A stretch of 64,000 bases of DNA, taken from positions 1 to 64,000 of the forward strand of contig NZ_AUHZ01000013.1 in NCBI RefSeq assembly GCF_000423445.1. Direction: 5' to 3'. The notes under the pieces are model-generated. The model was not told the DNA's origin and did not search any database. It was given only the letters and a program-made list of their open reading frames with translations. Positions within the stretch are counted from its first letter, which is position 1. Each line of letters begins with the position of its first letter. Both the position numbers and the translations under genes were made by a program. The DNA is from Acidipropionibacterium thoenii DSM 20276 (GTDB taxonomy: Bacteria; Actinomycetota; Actinomycetes; Propionibacteriales; Propionibacteriaceae). Below are positions 38,793 through 48,143 of this stretch, piece by piece.

Positions 38793-40654
38793 GGCATCCC
38801 CGATGGCAGGCTCGCCTCCACCACTGTCCCTCGTGGAGTTCCGTCCCGCACCGTGAGAAGGCCCCCGCAGGCGGCGACCCGCTCGGTGATTCCCCGCAGC
38901 CCCGCCCCGAGTCTGAGGTCGGCCCCACCGCTGCCGTCATCGCTGACGGTCAGGACCAGCGAGTCCGGGGACTCCTCTACGGTCAGCGCGATGCGCTGTG
39001 CGCCCGAGTGCTTGACCGCATTGGCGACCGCCTCGCAGGCGACGAAGTAGGCGGTGGTCTCCACCTCGACGGGATGGCGGCGGTGCAACTCCCCCTGCTG
39101 GCAGACGCCGTCCAGGGGTCCGACCAGCTGGGCCAGGGCCGCCCCCAGACCCTCGCTGGCCAGCGCCGCCGGGACCCGCCCGGCCCCCAGCGCCCGGATC
39201 TGGTCGACCACCTGCCGCATCGCGCCCACCGTCTCGCCGACCAGGATCCGCGCGCCGGGATCCGCCAGCAGCTGTCCGGACAGCTGCAGGTTGAGGGCGA
39301 TTCCGAGCAGATGGGCCTGGACGCCGTCGTGCAGGTCCCGGCTGAGCCGCTGACGTTCTGCGATGGCCGCCCTGTCGGCCCGGGCCGCCTCCCGTTCGAT
39401 GCTGGTCTCCAGGACCGCAGCCGCACTCAGCCGGCTGCAGTCCCCCAGACCGGCCAGCCGGTGTCTCGCCCGTGCCGTCGTGCAGCCGGCCAGCGCCCTG
39501 CCCTCGCTGCCGTCCAGCACCACGGCGCCGGCGACGGGGGTCACCTGCCGGCCGTCGGCGTCGAGCCAGGCGCCATCACCGGCCCGCACCACCAGCTGCA
39601 GCCCCGGATCGCCGGTCACCTTGCGCAGTACCTGCTGGAGGGCCAGCTGCCGATGCCCCGAGGCGTCCCCCAGTGCCGCCAGCTCGGACTCCAGCTCATC
39701 GCGGGGATCGATCTGCCGGGCCGCCCAGCGGTGCAGCAGGGCGGATCCGAGAGCCACCACCGCGGTGGTCAGTACCGCCGCCGACAGCGCCGCCGCCGAC
39801 CCCGAGGAGGCCAGCACTGCCAGTCCGACGCCGATCCCCGCGATGAGGGTGACCAGTGCCAGCAGCCCCGCCAACGAGGCCAGGATGATCCGACGGCTCA
39901 GCAGCCAGCTCGCGGCCCGCCGGGTGGCCGCCCGGACGAGCAGCGCGGTGCCGGCCGCGCACAGTGAGAACCCGACCATCAGTGCCGAGACCCCCAGACC
40001 GGCAATGTTCAGAGCCATCTCGGCCGCCCCCAGCATCATGCAGAACCCGATGATGACCACCGGTACCACCGAGGCCAGCCCGCAGATGATGGCCCGCCGT
40101 CTCGTCTCGGCCCCGGTACCGCGTACCAGCGGCCAACTGGCCAGCACGGGGATCGCGAACCCTCCCAGCCAGGCGACCGACCCCAGCAGCGCCAAGGACT
40201 CCTCCCCCAGCGCCGGGACCAGTACCGCCACCGTCGCCAGCAGCAGGAGCAGCGCGATCCCGGTTCGCCGACTGCGTCCGGTGACTGTCGAGATGGCCAG
40301 GATCGGGAGCAGATTGACCATCGTCAGGGGGATCCAGTGGCCGATCCCGGCTGCGAAGAACACTCTCCCACCGCCGATCCCCGCCGCTGCCAGAGCCATC
40401 AGGCAGGGGTAGGCCAGGGTGCTCAGGCCCAACGTCAGCATCGCCGCGCGCAGTGCCCAGCCCCCCTGATCCAGCCCGCCGGCCAGCAGCAGGATGGAGA
40501 TCCCCGACAGCGCCATCACCGCCAGGATCGCGGGCGCGATCACGAACCCCATCGGATTGTCGGCCGGCCATCCCACCGCCATGCAGGCCACCGAGACGGG
40601 CACCCCGAGGGCCGCCGGAACGGTGACGACCGCGCGCCAGATGATGTGGGCCAT
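38789..40654 (-). CDS. NarL-type sensor histidine kinase, 621 aa
   Basis: The protein has ten or so membrane helices in residues 1-300, then a GAF-like stretch (about 330-410), a HisKA_3 H-box with LSRDLHDGVQAHLLG near 440, an N-box with E-A-V-A-N-A-V-K-H-S-G-A near 535 and a G-box V-S-D-D-G-S-G-G. Such large N-terminal membrane domains occur in actinobacterial NarX/DesK-like kinases. Its partner regulator directly downstream is interrupted by a stop codon. It is divergent from the His-rich membrane protein gene at 40787. Confidence 0.9.
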
Positions 40655-40786
40655 GACTCATCGTCCCCCGGTCAGGGGTCAGCAGGAATAGGCGACTTCA
40701 CCGATGTCCGGGGGCCCCGCCCAGCCCTAGCGTCGTGTCATCACCGAGATCTGGACATCACGTCATCCACTGTCCGAGGAGGAGCC

Positions 40787-41263
40787 ATGACATCGGTCCC
40801 CGCACCCACCACGAGTTCACTGCCCAGTACCCCGAGCGCGGGAGCCCTGCGCACCGTCTGGCTGGCCGCGCTGCTCCTGACCAGCCTCGCGCTGCCGTTC
40901 ATCTTCCTGCCCATGGAGGCCCACTGGGCTCACATGGTCTTCCACCTGATCGGCATTCCACTGTGTCTGGCGGGAGTCGTGCTGCTGGCCCGGATCCGAC
41001 ACTCCTCGGCCAGCAGGACGATCCGCGTGATGACCGGGATCAACACCGCATTCTTCATCGGATGGCTGATCGGTCACCTCGGAGAGCTGATGGTGGTGCT
41101 GGGCCACGGCGGGGCGCACGCCGACGAGGAGGTCTTCGACAACCCCGTCCACAGCTCCTTCGCCGCCCTCGCGGTGCCCTCCTGGATGCTCGCCGTGGTC
41201 GGCTCGATCATGTTGCTGGTGACCATCGGGATCGTCTCCCTGCGGCATCGCCGCCACCGCTGA
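40787..41263 (+). CDS. Four-helix membrane protein rich in histidine
   Basis: The ATG at 40787 has GAGGAGGA two to four bases upstream and gives 158 residues. Four membrane helices lie at about 22-42, 50-69, 85-107 and 128-151. Histidines cluster at helix edges: EAHWAHMVFH (His46, 49, 53), H97, and GHGGAHADEE (His107, His111) with His122. This looks like a metal or heme site. It is divergent from the sensor kinase, 132 bases away, so it may be the regulated target of that system. No family is assigned. Confidence 0.75.
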   Translation: MTSVPAPTTSSLPSTPSAGALRTVWLAALLLTSLALPFIFLPMEAHWAHMVFHLIGIPLCLAGVVLLARIRHSSASRTIRVMTGINTAFFIGWLIGHLGELMVVLGHGGAHADEEVFDNPVHSSFAALAVPSWMLAVVGSIMLLVTIGIVSLRHRRHR

Positions 41264-41280
41264 GACCTGCCCACGCGGAC

Positions 41281-41323
41281 CAGGGCCCCCGGGCCGGGAT
41301 CAACTCCCGGCCCGGGGGCCCTG
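41281..41323. terminator. Bidirectional terminator between the His-rich protein gene and pnp
   Basis: A perfect 19-bp inverted repeat with a five-base loop (41281-41299 and 41305-41323) lies between the two convergent genes, 27 bases before the pnp stop codon. Confidence 0.8.
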
Positions 41324-41349
41324 TCATGGTGAGCTCTGCTGAGCCGGGC

Positions 41350-43545
41350 TCAGTCCTCGTCGTCCTTGGAGGCCAGCACCAGGGAGAGCTTGCCGCGGTC
41401 ATCGACCTCGGCGATCTCCACCTGGATGGACTGGCCCACGCTGAGCACGTCCTCGACGGACTCGACACGCTTGCCGTCGTTGAGCTCGCGCATCTTGGAG
41501 ATGTGCAGCAGGCCGTCCTTGCCGGGCAGCAGGGAGATGAAGGCGCCGAAGCTCGTGGTCTTGACGACCGTACCGAGGTAGCGCTCGCCGACCTCGGGCA
41601 TCTGCGGGTTGGCGATGGCGTTGACCAGGTCGCGGGCGGCCTCGGCCGAGGCACCGTCGGCAGCACCGATGAAGATCGTGCCGTCGTCCTGCACCGAGAT
41701 ATTGGCCCCGGTATCCTCCTGCATCTGGTTGATCATCTTGCCCTTGGGCCCGATCACCTCGCCGATCTTGTCGACCGGGATGTGCACCGTGAGGATCCGC
41801 GGCGCGGTCGGGGCCATCTCGTCGGGCTCGTCGATGGCGTCGTTCATCACCTCGAGGATCGCGGTGCGAGCCTCCTTGGCCTGGGTCAGCGCGGCGGCCA
41901 GCACATCGGCCGGAATGCCGTTGAGCTTGGTGTCGAGCTGCAGGGCGGTGACGAACTCGCTGGTACCGGCGACCTTGAAGTCCATGTCGCCGAGGGCGTC
42001 CTCGGCTCCCAGGATGTCGGTCAGCGCCAGGTACTTGGTGCTGCCGTCATCGTTGGGCTCGCTCATCAGGCCCATCGCGATGCCGGCCACCGAGGCCCGC
42101 AGCGGGACGCCGGCATTGAGCAGCGAGAGCGTGGAGGCGCACACCGAGCCCATCGAGGTCGACCCGTTGGAGCCGATCGCCTCGGAGACCTGGCGGATGG
42201 CGTAGGGGAACTCGTCGCGGTCGGGCAGCACCGGGATGAGGGCGCGCTCGGCGAGATTGCCGTGGCCGACCTCACGGCGCTTGGGGGAGCCCACCCGACC
42301 GGTCTCACCGGTGGAGTAGGGGGGCATGTTGTAGTTGTGCATGTAGCGCCGGGTCTTGTCGGGGGACAAGGTGTCCAGCTTCTGCTCCATGTCGAGCATG
42401 TTCAAGGTGGTGACGCCCAGGATCTGGGTCTCGCCACGCTGGAACAGGGCCGAGCCGTGCACCCGGGGGACGATGCCGACCTCGGCCGACAGGGTACGGA
42501 TGTCGCGGGGACCACGCCCGTCGATGCGGACGCCCTCGTCGAGCACGCGCTTGCGCACGATCTTCTTCATCATGGCCTTGAAGGCTCCGGAGACCTCGGC
42601 CTCACGGCCCGGGAACTGCCCGGCGAGCTCGGCCTTGATCCGGCTCTTCAGCTCGGACTCGGCGTCCTGACGATCCAGCTTCGCCGCGATCTGCTCGATC
42701 CGTGCCAGCTCGTCGTGACCCTTGGCCTCGACGGCGTCATACAGATCCTGCTCGTAGTCCTTGAAGACCGGGAAGTCGTAGGTCTCCTTGGGCAGCTTGG
42801 CGGCCAGTGCCACCTGGGCATCGCACAGCACCTTGATGAAGGGCTTGGCGGCCTCCAGTCCGGTGGCCACCACCTCCTCGGTGGGAGCGGTGCGGCCCGA
42901 ACGGACCAGGTTCCAGGTGGCCGGCGTCGACTCGGCCTCGACCATCATGATGGCGACGTCACCGTCAGCCAGCACGCGGCCGGCGACCACCATGTCGAAG
43001 GTCGACTCCTTGCGCTGCTCGACATCGGGGAAGCACACCCACTGGTCATCGATGAGGGCCATCCGGACCCCGCCGATCGGCCCGGAGAAGGGCAGTCCGG
43101 CGAGCTGGGTGGACATCGAGGCGGCATTGATGGCCACCACGTCGTAGTAGACCGACGGGTTGAGGGCCAGCACCGTGACGACGACCTGGACCTCGTTGCG
43201 CAGACCCTTGACGAATGTCGGGCGCAGCGGGCGGTCGATGAGACGGCAGGCCAGGATGGCGTTCTCCGAGGGCCGCCCCTCGCGCCGGAAGAAGGAGCCG
43301 GGGATCCGCCCGGCGGCGTACATGCGCTCCTCGACATCGACCGTCAACGGGAAGAAGTCGATGGAGTCGCGGGGGGTCTTGGCAGCGGTGGTGGTCGACA
43401 GCAGCATGGTGTCGCCATCGAGGTAGACGGCCGAGGAGCCGTCGGCCTGCTGTGCCAGCAGGCCCGCCTCGAAGCGCACGACATGCTTGCCGAACGATCC
43501 GTTGTCGATGACTGCCTCGGTGAATTCGAGACCGGGTCCCTCCAT
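41350..43545 (-). CDS. pnp: Polyribonucleotide nucleotidyltransferase
   Basis: PNPase degrades RNA by phosphorolysis from the 3' end. The ATG at 43545 has an AAGGA site eight bases upstream; the longer frame from 43647 is a shadow. The 731-residue protein has two RNase PH domains ([10 protein letters not shown] and F-Q-R-G-E-T-Q segments, S-D-D-type catalytic region), an alpha-helical linker, a KH domain with [15 protein letters not shown] near 615 and an S1 domain ending in D-R-G-K-L-S-L-V-L. Confidence 0.97.
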   Translation of the reverse strand: MEGPGLEFTEAVIDNGSFGKHVVRFEAGLLAQQADGSSAVYLDGDTMLLSTTTAAKTPRDSIDFFPLTVDVEERMYAAGRIPGSFFRREGRPSENAILACRLIDRPLRPTFVKGLRNEVQVVVTVLALNPSVYYDVVAINAASMSTQLAGLPFSGPIGGVRMALIDDQWVCFPDVEQRKESTFDMVVAGRVLADGDVAIMMVEAESTPATWNLVRSGRTAPTEEVVATGLEAAKPFIKVLCDAQVALAAKLPKETYDFPVFKDYEQDLYDAVEAKGHDELARIEQIAAKLDRQDAESELKSRIKAELAGQFPGREAEVSGAFKAMMKKIVRKRVLDEGVRIDGRGPRDIRTLSAEVGIVPRVHGSALFQRGETQILGVTTLNMLDMEQKLDTLSPDKTRRYMHNYNMPPYSTGETGRVGSPKRREVGHGNLAERALIPVLPDRDEFPYAIRQVSEAIGSNGSTSMGSVCASTLSLLNAGVPLRASVAGIAMGLMSEPNDDGSTKYLALTDILGAEDALGDMDFKVAGTSEFVTALQLDTKLNGIPADVLAAALTQAKEARTAILEVMNDAIDEPDEMAPTAPRILTVHIPVDKIGEVIGPKGKMINQMQEDTGANISVQDDGTIFIGAADGASAEAARDLVNAIANPQMPEVGERYLGTVVKTTSFGAFISLLPGKDGLLHISKMRELNDGKRVESVEDVLSVGQSIQVEIAEVDDRGKLSLVLASKDDED

Positions 43546-43763
43546 ATGGGGATTCCTTTCATGTGGGGCCGCCGCCCCCACGGGCGCGGTTGCGCCCATC
43601 CGACACTCGCGCCGGTCTTCGATCGAAGCCATCGGGGGAGCATTCACCCGCTGGCCACTACCGAGGACCGAGACGTGTTCTTTCGGACTGGACGGCGGTG
43701 TTACTTGTAGCTGTTCGCACTAATTGCCCTGCCATCTTATCGCAGATGCAGTCGTGTCCCGAA

Positions 43764-43806
43764 AAAAACGCATCGGGGCCGCTCCCTGCAGGGAGCGGCC
43801 CCGATG
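43764..43806 (-). terminator. Intrinsic terminator after rpsO
   Basis: A perfect 16-bp inverted repeat (43771-43786 and 43791-43806, loop TGCA) is followed on the minus strand by seven T residues, the textbook form and unusual among the T-poor hairpins in this window. It ends rpsO transcription ahead of pnp. Confidence 0.9.
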
Positions 43807-43832
43807 GTGATGAGGTCGTGGAGGTTACGACG

Positions 43833-44096
43833 TCACCGGCGCAGGCCGAGGCGGGCGATCAGGTCGCGGTAGTGCTCGATGTCGCTCTTGGCGACATAGT
43901 TGAGCAGACGACGACGCTGGCCGACCATGAGCATCAAGCCACGACGAGAGTGATGGTCACCCTTGTGGACCTTGAGATGCTCGGTGAGGTCGGAGATCCG
44001 GCGGCTCAGCAGCGCGACCTGGACATCGGGAGATCCGGTGTCACCAGGATGGGTCGCATACTCTTCGACGATCTTCTTCTTCTCTGCAGCATCCAT
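43833..44096 (-). CDS. rpsO: 30S ribosomal protein S15
   Basis: An 87-residue S15 protein ([21 protein letters not shown]) with the conserved [15 protein letters not shown] and [19 protein letters not shown] segments. The rpsO-pnp order is conserved. The 101 bases upstream could hold an autoregulatory leader, but no structure is claimed. Confidence 0.97.
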   Translation of the reverse strand: MDAAEKKKIVEEYATHPGDTGSPDVQVALLSRRISDLTEHLKVHKGDHHSRRGLMLMVGQRRRLLNYVAKSDIEHYRDLIARLGLRR

Positions 44097-44197
44097 CCGG
44101 TGCTCCTCCCATGTCCATTGCGCGGCGCCTCCGATGCCCTGATGGCTGGAAGCTCTTACACGGCCGCGGCCGATCTGACGGCAACTTGGACACGATA

Positions 44198-45127
44198 TCA
44201 CGAGTCCTGCCTGAGCACCTCACGAGTGGCAGCGACGTCCTTGGTCATCTGGCTGATGAGGGGGTCGACGCCGGTGTACCTCACCTGCCCGCGCAGTCGG
44301 TCGACGAACTCCACGGTGATGTCGACGCCGTAGAGGTCCAGGTCGGTGCGATCCAGCACATAGGTCTCCACCCGGCGCTCGACACCGTCGAAGGTGGGAT
44401 TGCTGCCCACCGAGATGGCCGATGGCAGCCGATGGCCCGCCTCGGGACCGCCGGCCGGGATGAGCCAGCCGGCGTAGACCCCGTCGGCCGGCACCGCGTA
44501 GAGGGATGACAGCACCAGGTTGGCGGTCGGGAAACCGAGGGTCCGGCCGCGCTGGTCCCCCATCACCACCACCCCCTGGACCTCGAAATCCCGGCCCAGG
44601 TGCTTGGCCGCCTGCCGCACCTTGCCCTCGGCGACCGCGGCGCGGATCAGGGTGGAGGAGGTGGAGCTGCCGGCGACGTGGACCAGGTCCAGGGAGCTGA
44701 CGTCGAACCGGCCCCGGCCGATCTCAGCCAGGGTCTGGGGGGTGCCGCAGGCCCGGTGGCCGAAACGGAAGTTGCGCCCCACCACGACATGTCGGGGGTT
44801 GAGGGGGTTGAGGACCTTGGTGACGAACTCCTGCGGGCTCCAGCCGGCCAGCTCCCGGGTGAACCGCACCACCCTGACCTGGCTGGCTCCAGCGGCCTCC
44901 AGCAACTCGATGCGGCGTTGCAGTGAGCACAGCAGCAGGGGTTCGCGGCCCGGGGTCAGCACCGAGACCGGGTGCGGCCAGAAGGTCACCACCACCAGCG
45001 GCAGGCTGGGATCCAGCCCGGCGGCCCTGGCCAGCACCGCCCGGTGACCGCGATGGACGCCGTCGAAGTTGCCGATGACGACCGTCGACTGGTCGGGTTG
45101 GGTGGCGGAGGAGGGCGTCGGTGACAC
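44198..45127 (-). CDS. ribF: Bifunctional riboflavin kinase/FAD synthetase
   Basis: RibF converts riboflavin to FMN and FAD. The start is GTG at 45127 (309 residues). The N-terminal FAD synthetase domain has [12 protein letters not shown] and the [12 protein letters not shown] segment. The C-terminal kinase domain has [11 protein letters not shown] and V-S-V-G-type S-V-G-S-N-P-T-F. It lies between truB and rpsO in the conserved order. Confidence 0.96.
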   Translation of the reverse strand: MSPTPSSATQPDQSTVVIGNFDGVHRGHRAVLARAAGLDPSLPLVVVTFWPHPVSVLTPGREPLLLCSLQRRIELLEAAGASQVRVVRFTRELAGWSPQEFVTKVLNPLNPRHVVVGRNFRFGHRACGTPQTLAEIGRGRFDVSSLDLVHVAGSSTSSTLIRAAVAEGKVRQAAKHLGRDFEVQGVVVMGDQRGRTLGFPTANLVLSSLYAVPADGVYAGWLIPAGGPEAGHRLPSAISVGSNPTFDGVERRVETYVLDRTDLDLYGVDITVEFVDRLRGQVRYTGVDPLISQMTKDVAATREVLRQDS

Positions 45128-45146
45128 GTGGGGATTGTATCCGCGC

Positions 45147-45162
45147 CGGGCGCTGGCGCCCG
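45147..45162 (-). terminator. Possible hairpin between truB and ribF
   Basis: CGGGCG and CGCCCG pair around CTGG eight bases after the truB stop codon. It is short, without T-run; an internal attenuator rather than a full terminator is possible. Confidence 0.3.
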
Positions 45163-45169
45163 AATTCCC

Positions 45170-46051
45170 TCAGACGAGCACGGCGACCGCCCGTGACCAG
45201 CCGGGCCGCTCGGCATCGGGTCGGTAGAGCGCCAGCAGATCCCCCGAGGCCGCCGAGATCATCGCGGTGGGATCGGCCGGAACCACCAGCTCCAGGCGGC
45301 GTCCGACCCTCAGGTCCGCCTCCTGGGCGGCGTCGAGCCGGACCACCGGGAAGCTCGCGCGGGCGGCGTCGGCCATACTCATCAGCTCGGGTCTGGCCGC
45401 CCCCTCGGCCAGGTCCACGGGATCCTCCGGCAGGAGGTAGGGCCCGATCCGGGTGCGCCGCAGAGCGGTGAGGTGGCCACCCACCGACAGTGCGGCTCCC
45501 AGATCGCGGGCCAGTGCCCTGACATAGGTTCCGGAACTGCAGGTCACCGTGACATCCAGATCGACGACCCCGTCGCCCAGGTTGCGCACCGAGCCCAGAT
45601 CGAATCGGGAGACGGTGACCGGCCGGGCGGCCAGCTCCACCTTCTCCCCGGCACGCACCCGGGCGTAGGACCTCCTGCCGTCGACCTTGATGGCGCTCAC
45701 CGCGGTGGGCACCTGCATGATGTCTCCGCGCAGCCCGGAGATCGCCGCCTCGATCTGGCCGCTGGTCAGTGCGGAGGCATCGGCGGTACCGATGACCTCC
45801 CCCTCGGCATCGTCGGTGAGGGTGGACACCCCGAGCCGGATGTTGGCTGTGTAGTCCTTGTCATGGAGGGCCAGCCGGCCCAGCAGTCGGGTGGCCCTGC
45901 CGACCCCGACCACCAGCACACCGGTGGCCATCGGGTCCAGGGTGCCGGCATGGCCCACCTTGCGGGTGCCCATCAGCCGGCGGACCCTGCCCACCACCTG
46001 GTGGGAGGTCCAGCCGGCGGGCTTGTCGACGATCAGTAGGCCGGAGTCCAT
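45170..46051 (-). CDS. truB: tRNA pseudouridine(55) synthase
   Basis: TruB makes the pseudouridine of the T-loop. The 293-residue protein starts MDSGLLIVDKPAGWTSHQVV and has the catalytic motif HAGTLDPMATGVL (Asp40), K-D-Y-T-A and G-T-Y-V-R-A-L-A-R-D-L-G. It starts twelve bases before the fsa stop, where the inserted sorbitol locus begins. Confidence 0.97.
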   Translation of the reverse strand: MDSGLLIVDKPAGWTSHQVVGRVRRLMGTRKVGHAGTLDPMATGVLVVGVGRATRLLGRLALHDKDYTANIRLGVSTLTDDAEGEVIGTADASALTSGQIEAAISGLRGDIMQVPTAVSAIKVDGRRSYARVRAGEKVELAARPVTVSRFDLGSVRNLGDGVVDLDVTVTCSSGTYVRALARDLGAALSVGGHLTALRRTRIGPYLLPEDPVDLAEGAARPELMSMADAARASFPVVRLDAAQEADLRVGRRLELVVPADPTAMISAASGDLLALYRPDAERPGWSRAVAVLV

Positions 46052-46062
46052 GGCGACCCAAC

Positions 46063-46752
46063 CTACAGGGCCGCCTGGATATCCGCCTCGAAGTCGGAGA
46101 CCGCCTGGTCGGTGAGCTGATCGGTGAACAGGTCGGCTATCACCGCCGGCGGCAGGGTGAAGACCCGCACCCCGACCTCGAGCAGTTCGACGACCTGCCG
46201 CCCGCTCTTGACCGAGGCGGCCAGGATCAGCGGGCCGCGGCCGTCCTGGGGGATCATCGAGGCCATCCTGCCGATCTCGGCCGCACCGTCACGCCCGGCG
46301 GCCAGCATCCGGTTGTAATAGGGGGCGAGGTAGCGCACCCCCAGGGCCGAGGCGATGGCGGCCTGCTTGGCGGCGTAGACGGCGGTCAGCAGCACCTGGA
46401 TCCCCTGGGCATGCAGCCTGGAGACCACGGTCACCCCGGCCGGGGTGACCGGGACCTTGATGAGGGCCTCCGGGGCCAGTTCGTGGATCCTCATGGCATT
46501 GGAGTACTGCTGCTCGGCGGTGTCCCCCCACAGCTGGAAGCAGACCTCCCGTTCACCATCACCGGCCGCCCACCTCGCGACCTCGGCAATGTCGGACACG
46601 TGCAGTCCGGCACGCCTGAGGAGGGTGGGATTGGTGGTGACCCCGCACACCAGGCCGGTCCGCAGCCACGGCTCCACCTCCTCGCGCACCGCGCTGTCGG
46701 CGAGGATCCGCACCGGAATCGGGCAACCGGGAGTCGGCTGGAAGTTCTGCAT
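46063..46752 (-). CDS. fsa: Transaldolase/fructose-6-phosphate aldolase-like protein
   Basis: The ATG at 46752 with AAGGAG five bases upstream gives 229 residues, close to Escherichia coli FSA (220). The Schiff-base lysine sits in ALIKVPVTPAG (near residue 100). The G-V-T-T-N-P-T-L segment near the N-terminus, T-A-V-Y-A-A and Y-L-A-P-Y-Y-N-R match FSA residues for Thr109, Ala129 and Tyr131, and Q-L-W-G-D matches the Gln59 position. FSA splits fructose-6-P into dihydroxyacetone and glyceraldehyde-3-P. It is 34 bases after srlD, so both form one operon. Classical transaldolase activity is the alternative. Confidence 0.82.
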   Translation of the reverse strand: MQNFQPTPGCPIPVRILADSAVREEVEPWLRTGLVCGVTTNPTLLRRAGLHVSDIAEVARWAAGDGEREVCFQLWGDTAEQQYSNAMRIHELAPEALIKVPVTPAGVTVVSRLHAQGIQVLLTAVYAAKQAAIASALGVRYLAPYYNRMLAAGRDGAAEIGRMASMIPQDGRGPLILAASVKSGRQVVELLEVGVRVFTLPPAVIADLFTDQLTDQAVSDFEADIQAAL

Positions 46753-46786
46753 CATCTCTCCTTGATCACTCACTCAAGCCAGGTCC

Positions 46787-47932
46787 TCAGTGGACCATCG
46801 TCTGGCCGCCCGTGACGGGAATCGCCTGACCCGTCTCGTACTGCTGCTCCACGGCATAGCACACCGCCCGCAGGACATCCTCGGGGCGGCATCCCCGTCC
46901 CATCGGCACCTTCGACCGGTACGCGGCCAGCACATCCGCGACGGTCCGCGCCCCCGGCACCTTCCCGGCCCGCAGGTACTGGACGAGCAGTCCGTGGTCG
47001 GGGTCCTGCCACAGCGGCCCGTCCAGAAAGTTCCCCGGACACACCGCATTGACCTTGATCCCGCTGTCCACCAGCTCCAGGGCGAATGACTGGGTGAGTC
47101 CGATTCCGCCGAACTTGCTGCCCGAGTAGGCGAAATTGCGCCCGGAGCCGGTCAGACCGGATTTGGAATTGATCTCGACGATGTCGCACCAGATTCCCGG
47201 GTTCGCCGCGTGCTGGGCGGCCATCACCGGCGTCACCGCCTTCACCCCGATGAAGTAACCCCGGTAGTTCACCTGGGTCACCGCGTCGAAATCGCTCAGC
47301 TGCTGTTCCACGACTCCTCCCGCGCGCACCACACCGGCGTTGCTCACGTAGACGTCCACCCCGCCGAGAGCGCGCACCACAGACTCGATCGCCACCGTGG
47401 TGGACTCCAGATCGGCGACATCCATCGTCACTGGCAGCACCCTGCTGGCCGGGAACTCCTCGCCGATCCGGGAGGCCGCATCCCGGGCGGCCGGCCCGTT
47501 GAGATCGGCCACCACCACATGTGCTCCCAGACGGGCCATTCCCTCGGCGATCCCGAAACCGAAGCCCTGCGCGGCCCCGGTGACCACGACGATCCTGCCG
47601 GCCATCGCTCCCGAGGCCCGCGGGTACGCCACCCTGAACTCGGCCACCCCGGGCAGCACGATCCGGTCGGGAGGAGCGCCCTGGCTGGTCCGGTACTCCC
47701 GTACCGCTGTGACGGCCAGTTCCGCAATGTCCTTTGCAGCGGACCCGTCCATCGGCAGAACAAGGGTGCGGCGGCCGGGGCCCAGTGTCCCCTCGCTGCC
47801 GGACCGATCCGAGCTCGTCGAGATCACCGGCAGCACACCCTGCTGGGCCAGCGCGCCACGCAGCGAGGGTGCCAGAACAGTCAGCCCGGAATTCTGGCAA
47901 CCATCACTGCGAGATGTCTGACTAGTTCTCAT
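46787..47932 (-). CDS. srlD: Sorbitol-6-phosphate 2-dehydrogenase-like SDR with N-terminal extension
   Basis: The enzyme presumably oxidises sorbitol-6-P to fructose-6-P. The ATG at 47932 (MRTSQTSRSDGC) gives 381 residues. An unassigned region of about 109 residues comes first; an SDR domain starts at MAGRIVVVTGAAQGFGFG (from 110; TGAAQGFG at 118-125). The N-A-G motif, catalytic Ser in I-N-S-K-S-G, and Y-S-G-S-K (Tyr/Lys) follow. An internal ATG at residue 110 would give a standard 272-aa SDR, but the upstream codons also look coding. Substrate is inferred from the divergent glucitol PTS genes. Confidence 0.82.
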   Translation of the reverse strand: MRTSQTSRSDGCQNSGLTVLAPSLRGALAQQGVLPVISTSSDRSGSEGTLGPGRRTLVLPMDGSAAKDIAELAVTAVREYRTSQGAPPDRIVLPGVAEFRVAYPRASGAMAGRIVVVTGAAQGFGFGIAEGMARLGAHVVVADLNGPAARDAASRIGEEFPASRVLPVTMDVADLESTTVAIESVVRALGGVDVYVSNAGVVRAGGVVEQQLSDFDAVTQVNYRGYFIGVKAVTPVMAAQHAANPGIWCDIVEINSKSGLTGSGRNFAYSGSKFGGIGLTQSFALELVDSGIKVNAVCPGNFLDGPLWQDPDHGLLVQYLRAGKVPGARTVADVLAAYRSKVPMGRGCRPEDVLRAVCYAVEQQYETGQAIPVTGGQTMVH

Positions 47933-48023
47933 CGAACGGGTACCCCTTCGGCACTGGAGGACGACACCCGGACAGTCTGCTCCGGCCCCGCTCAACCGGG
48001 CAACGCGCATTCATTCAGAACTT

Positions 48024-48074
48024 TTCCAACACCTGGAACACCACCGATTCAATGGAGTGGCCGATTCCGTGGTG
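48024..48074. promoter_or_regulatory. Candidate operators between the two sorbitol operons
   Basis: Two inverted repeats lie in the 211-base divergent gap. TTCCA-N5-TGGAA spans 48024-48038. CACCACCGATTC-N12-GATTCCGTGGTG spans 48039-48074, matching at ten of twelve positions. They are adjacent and centred about 90-110 bases from each start codon, as expected for sites shared by both operons. Confidence 0.4.
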
Positions 48075-48143
48075 CGAGCTGTTACCTTCATGGGGTCGGC
48101 GATTGCCGAGGCGACAAGGACGACGTCAAGGAGGTGGGTGCGC

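Noticed and set aside
40735-43710. A 991-residue plus-strand frame opposite pnp.
   Set aside because: It is antisense to pnp and to the His-rich protein's other frames, with low-complexity His/Gly/Asp runs typical of GC shadows.
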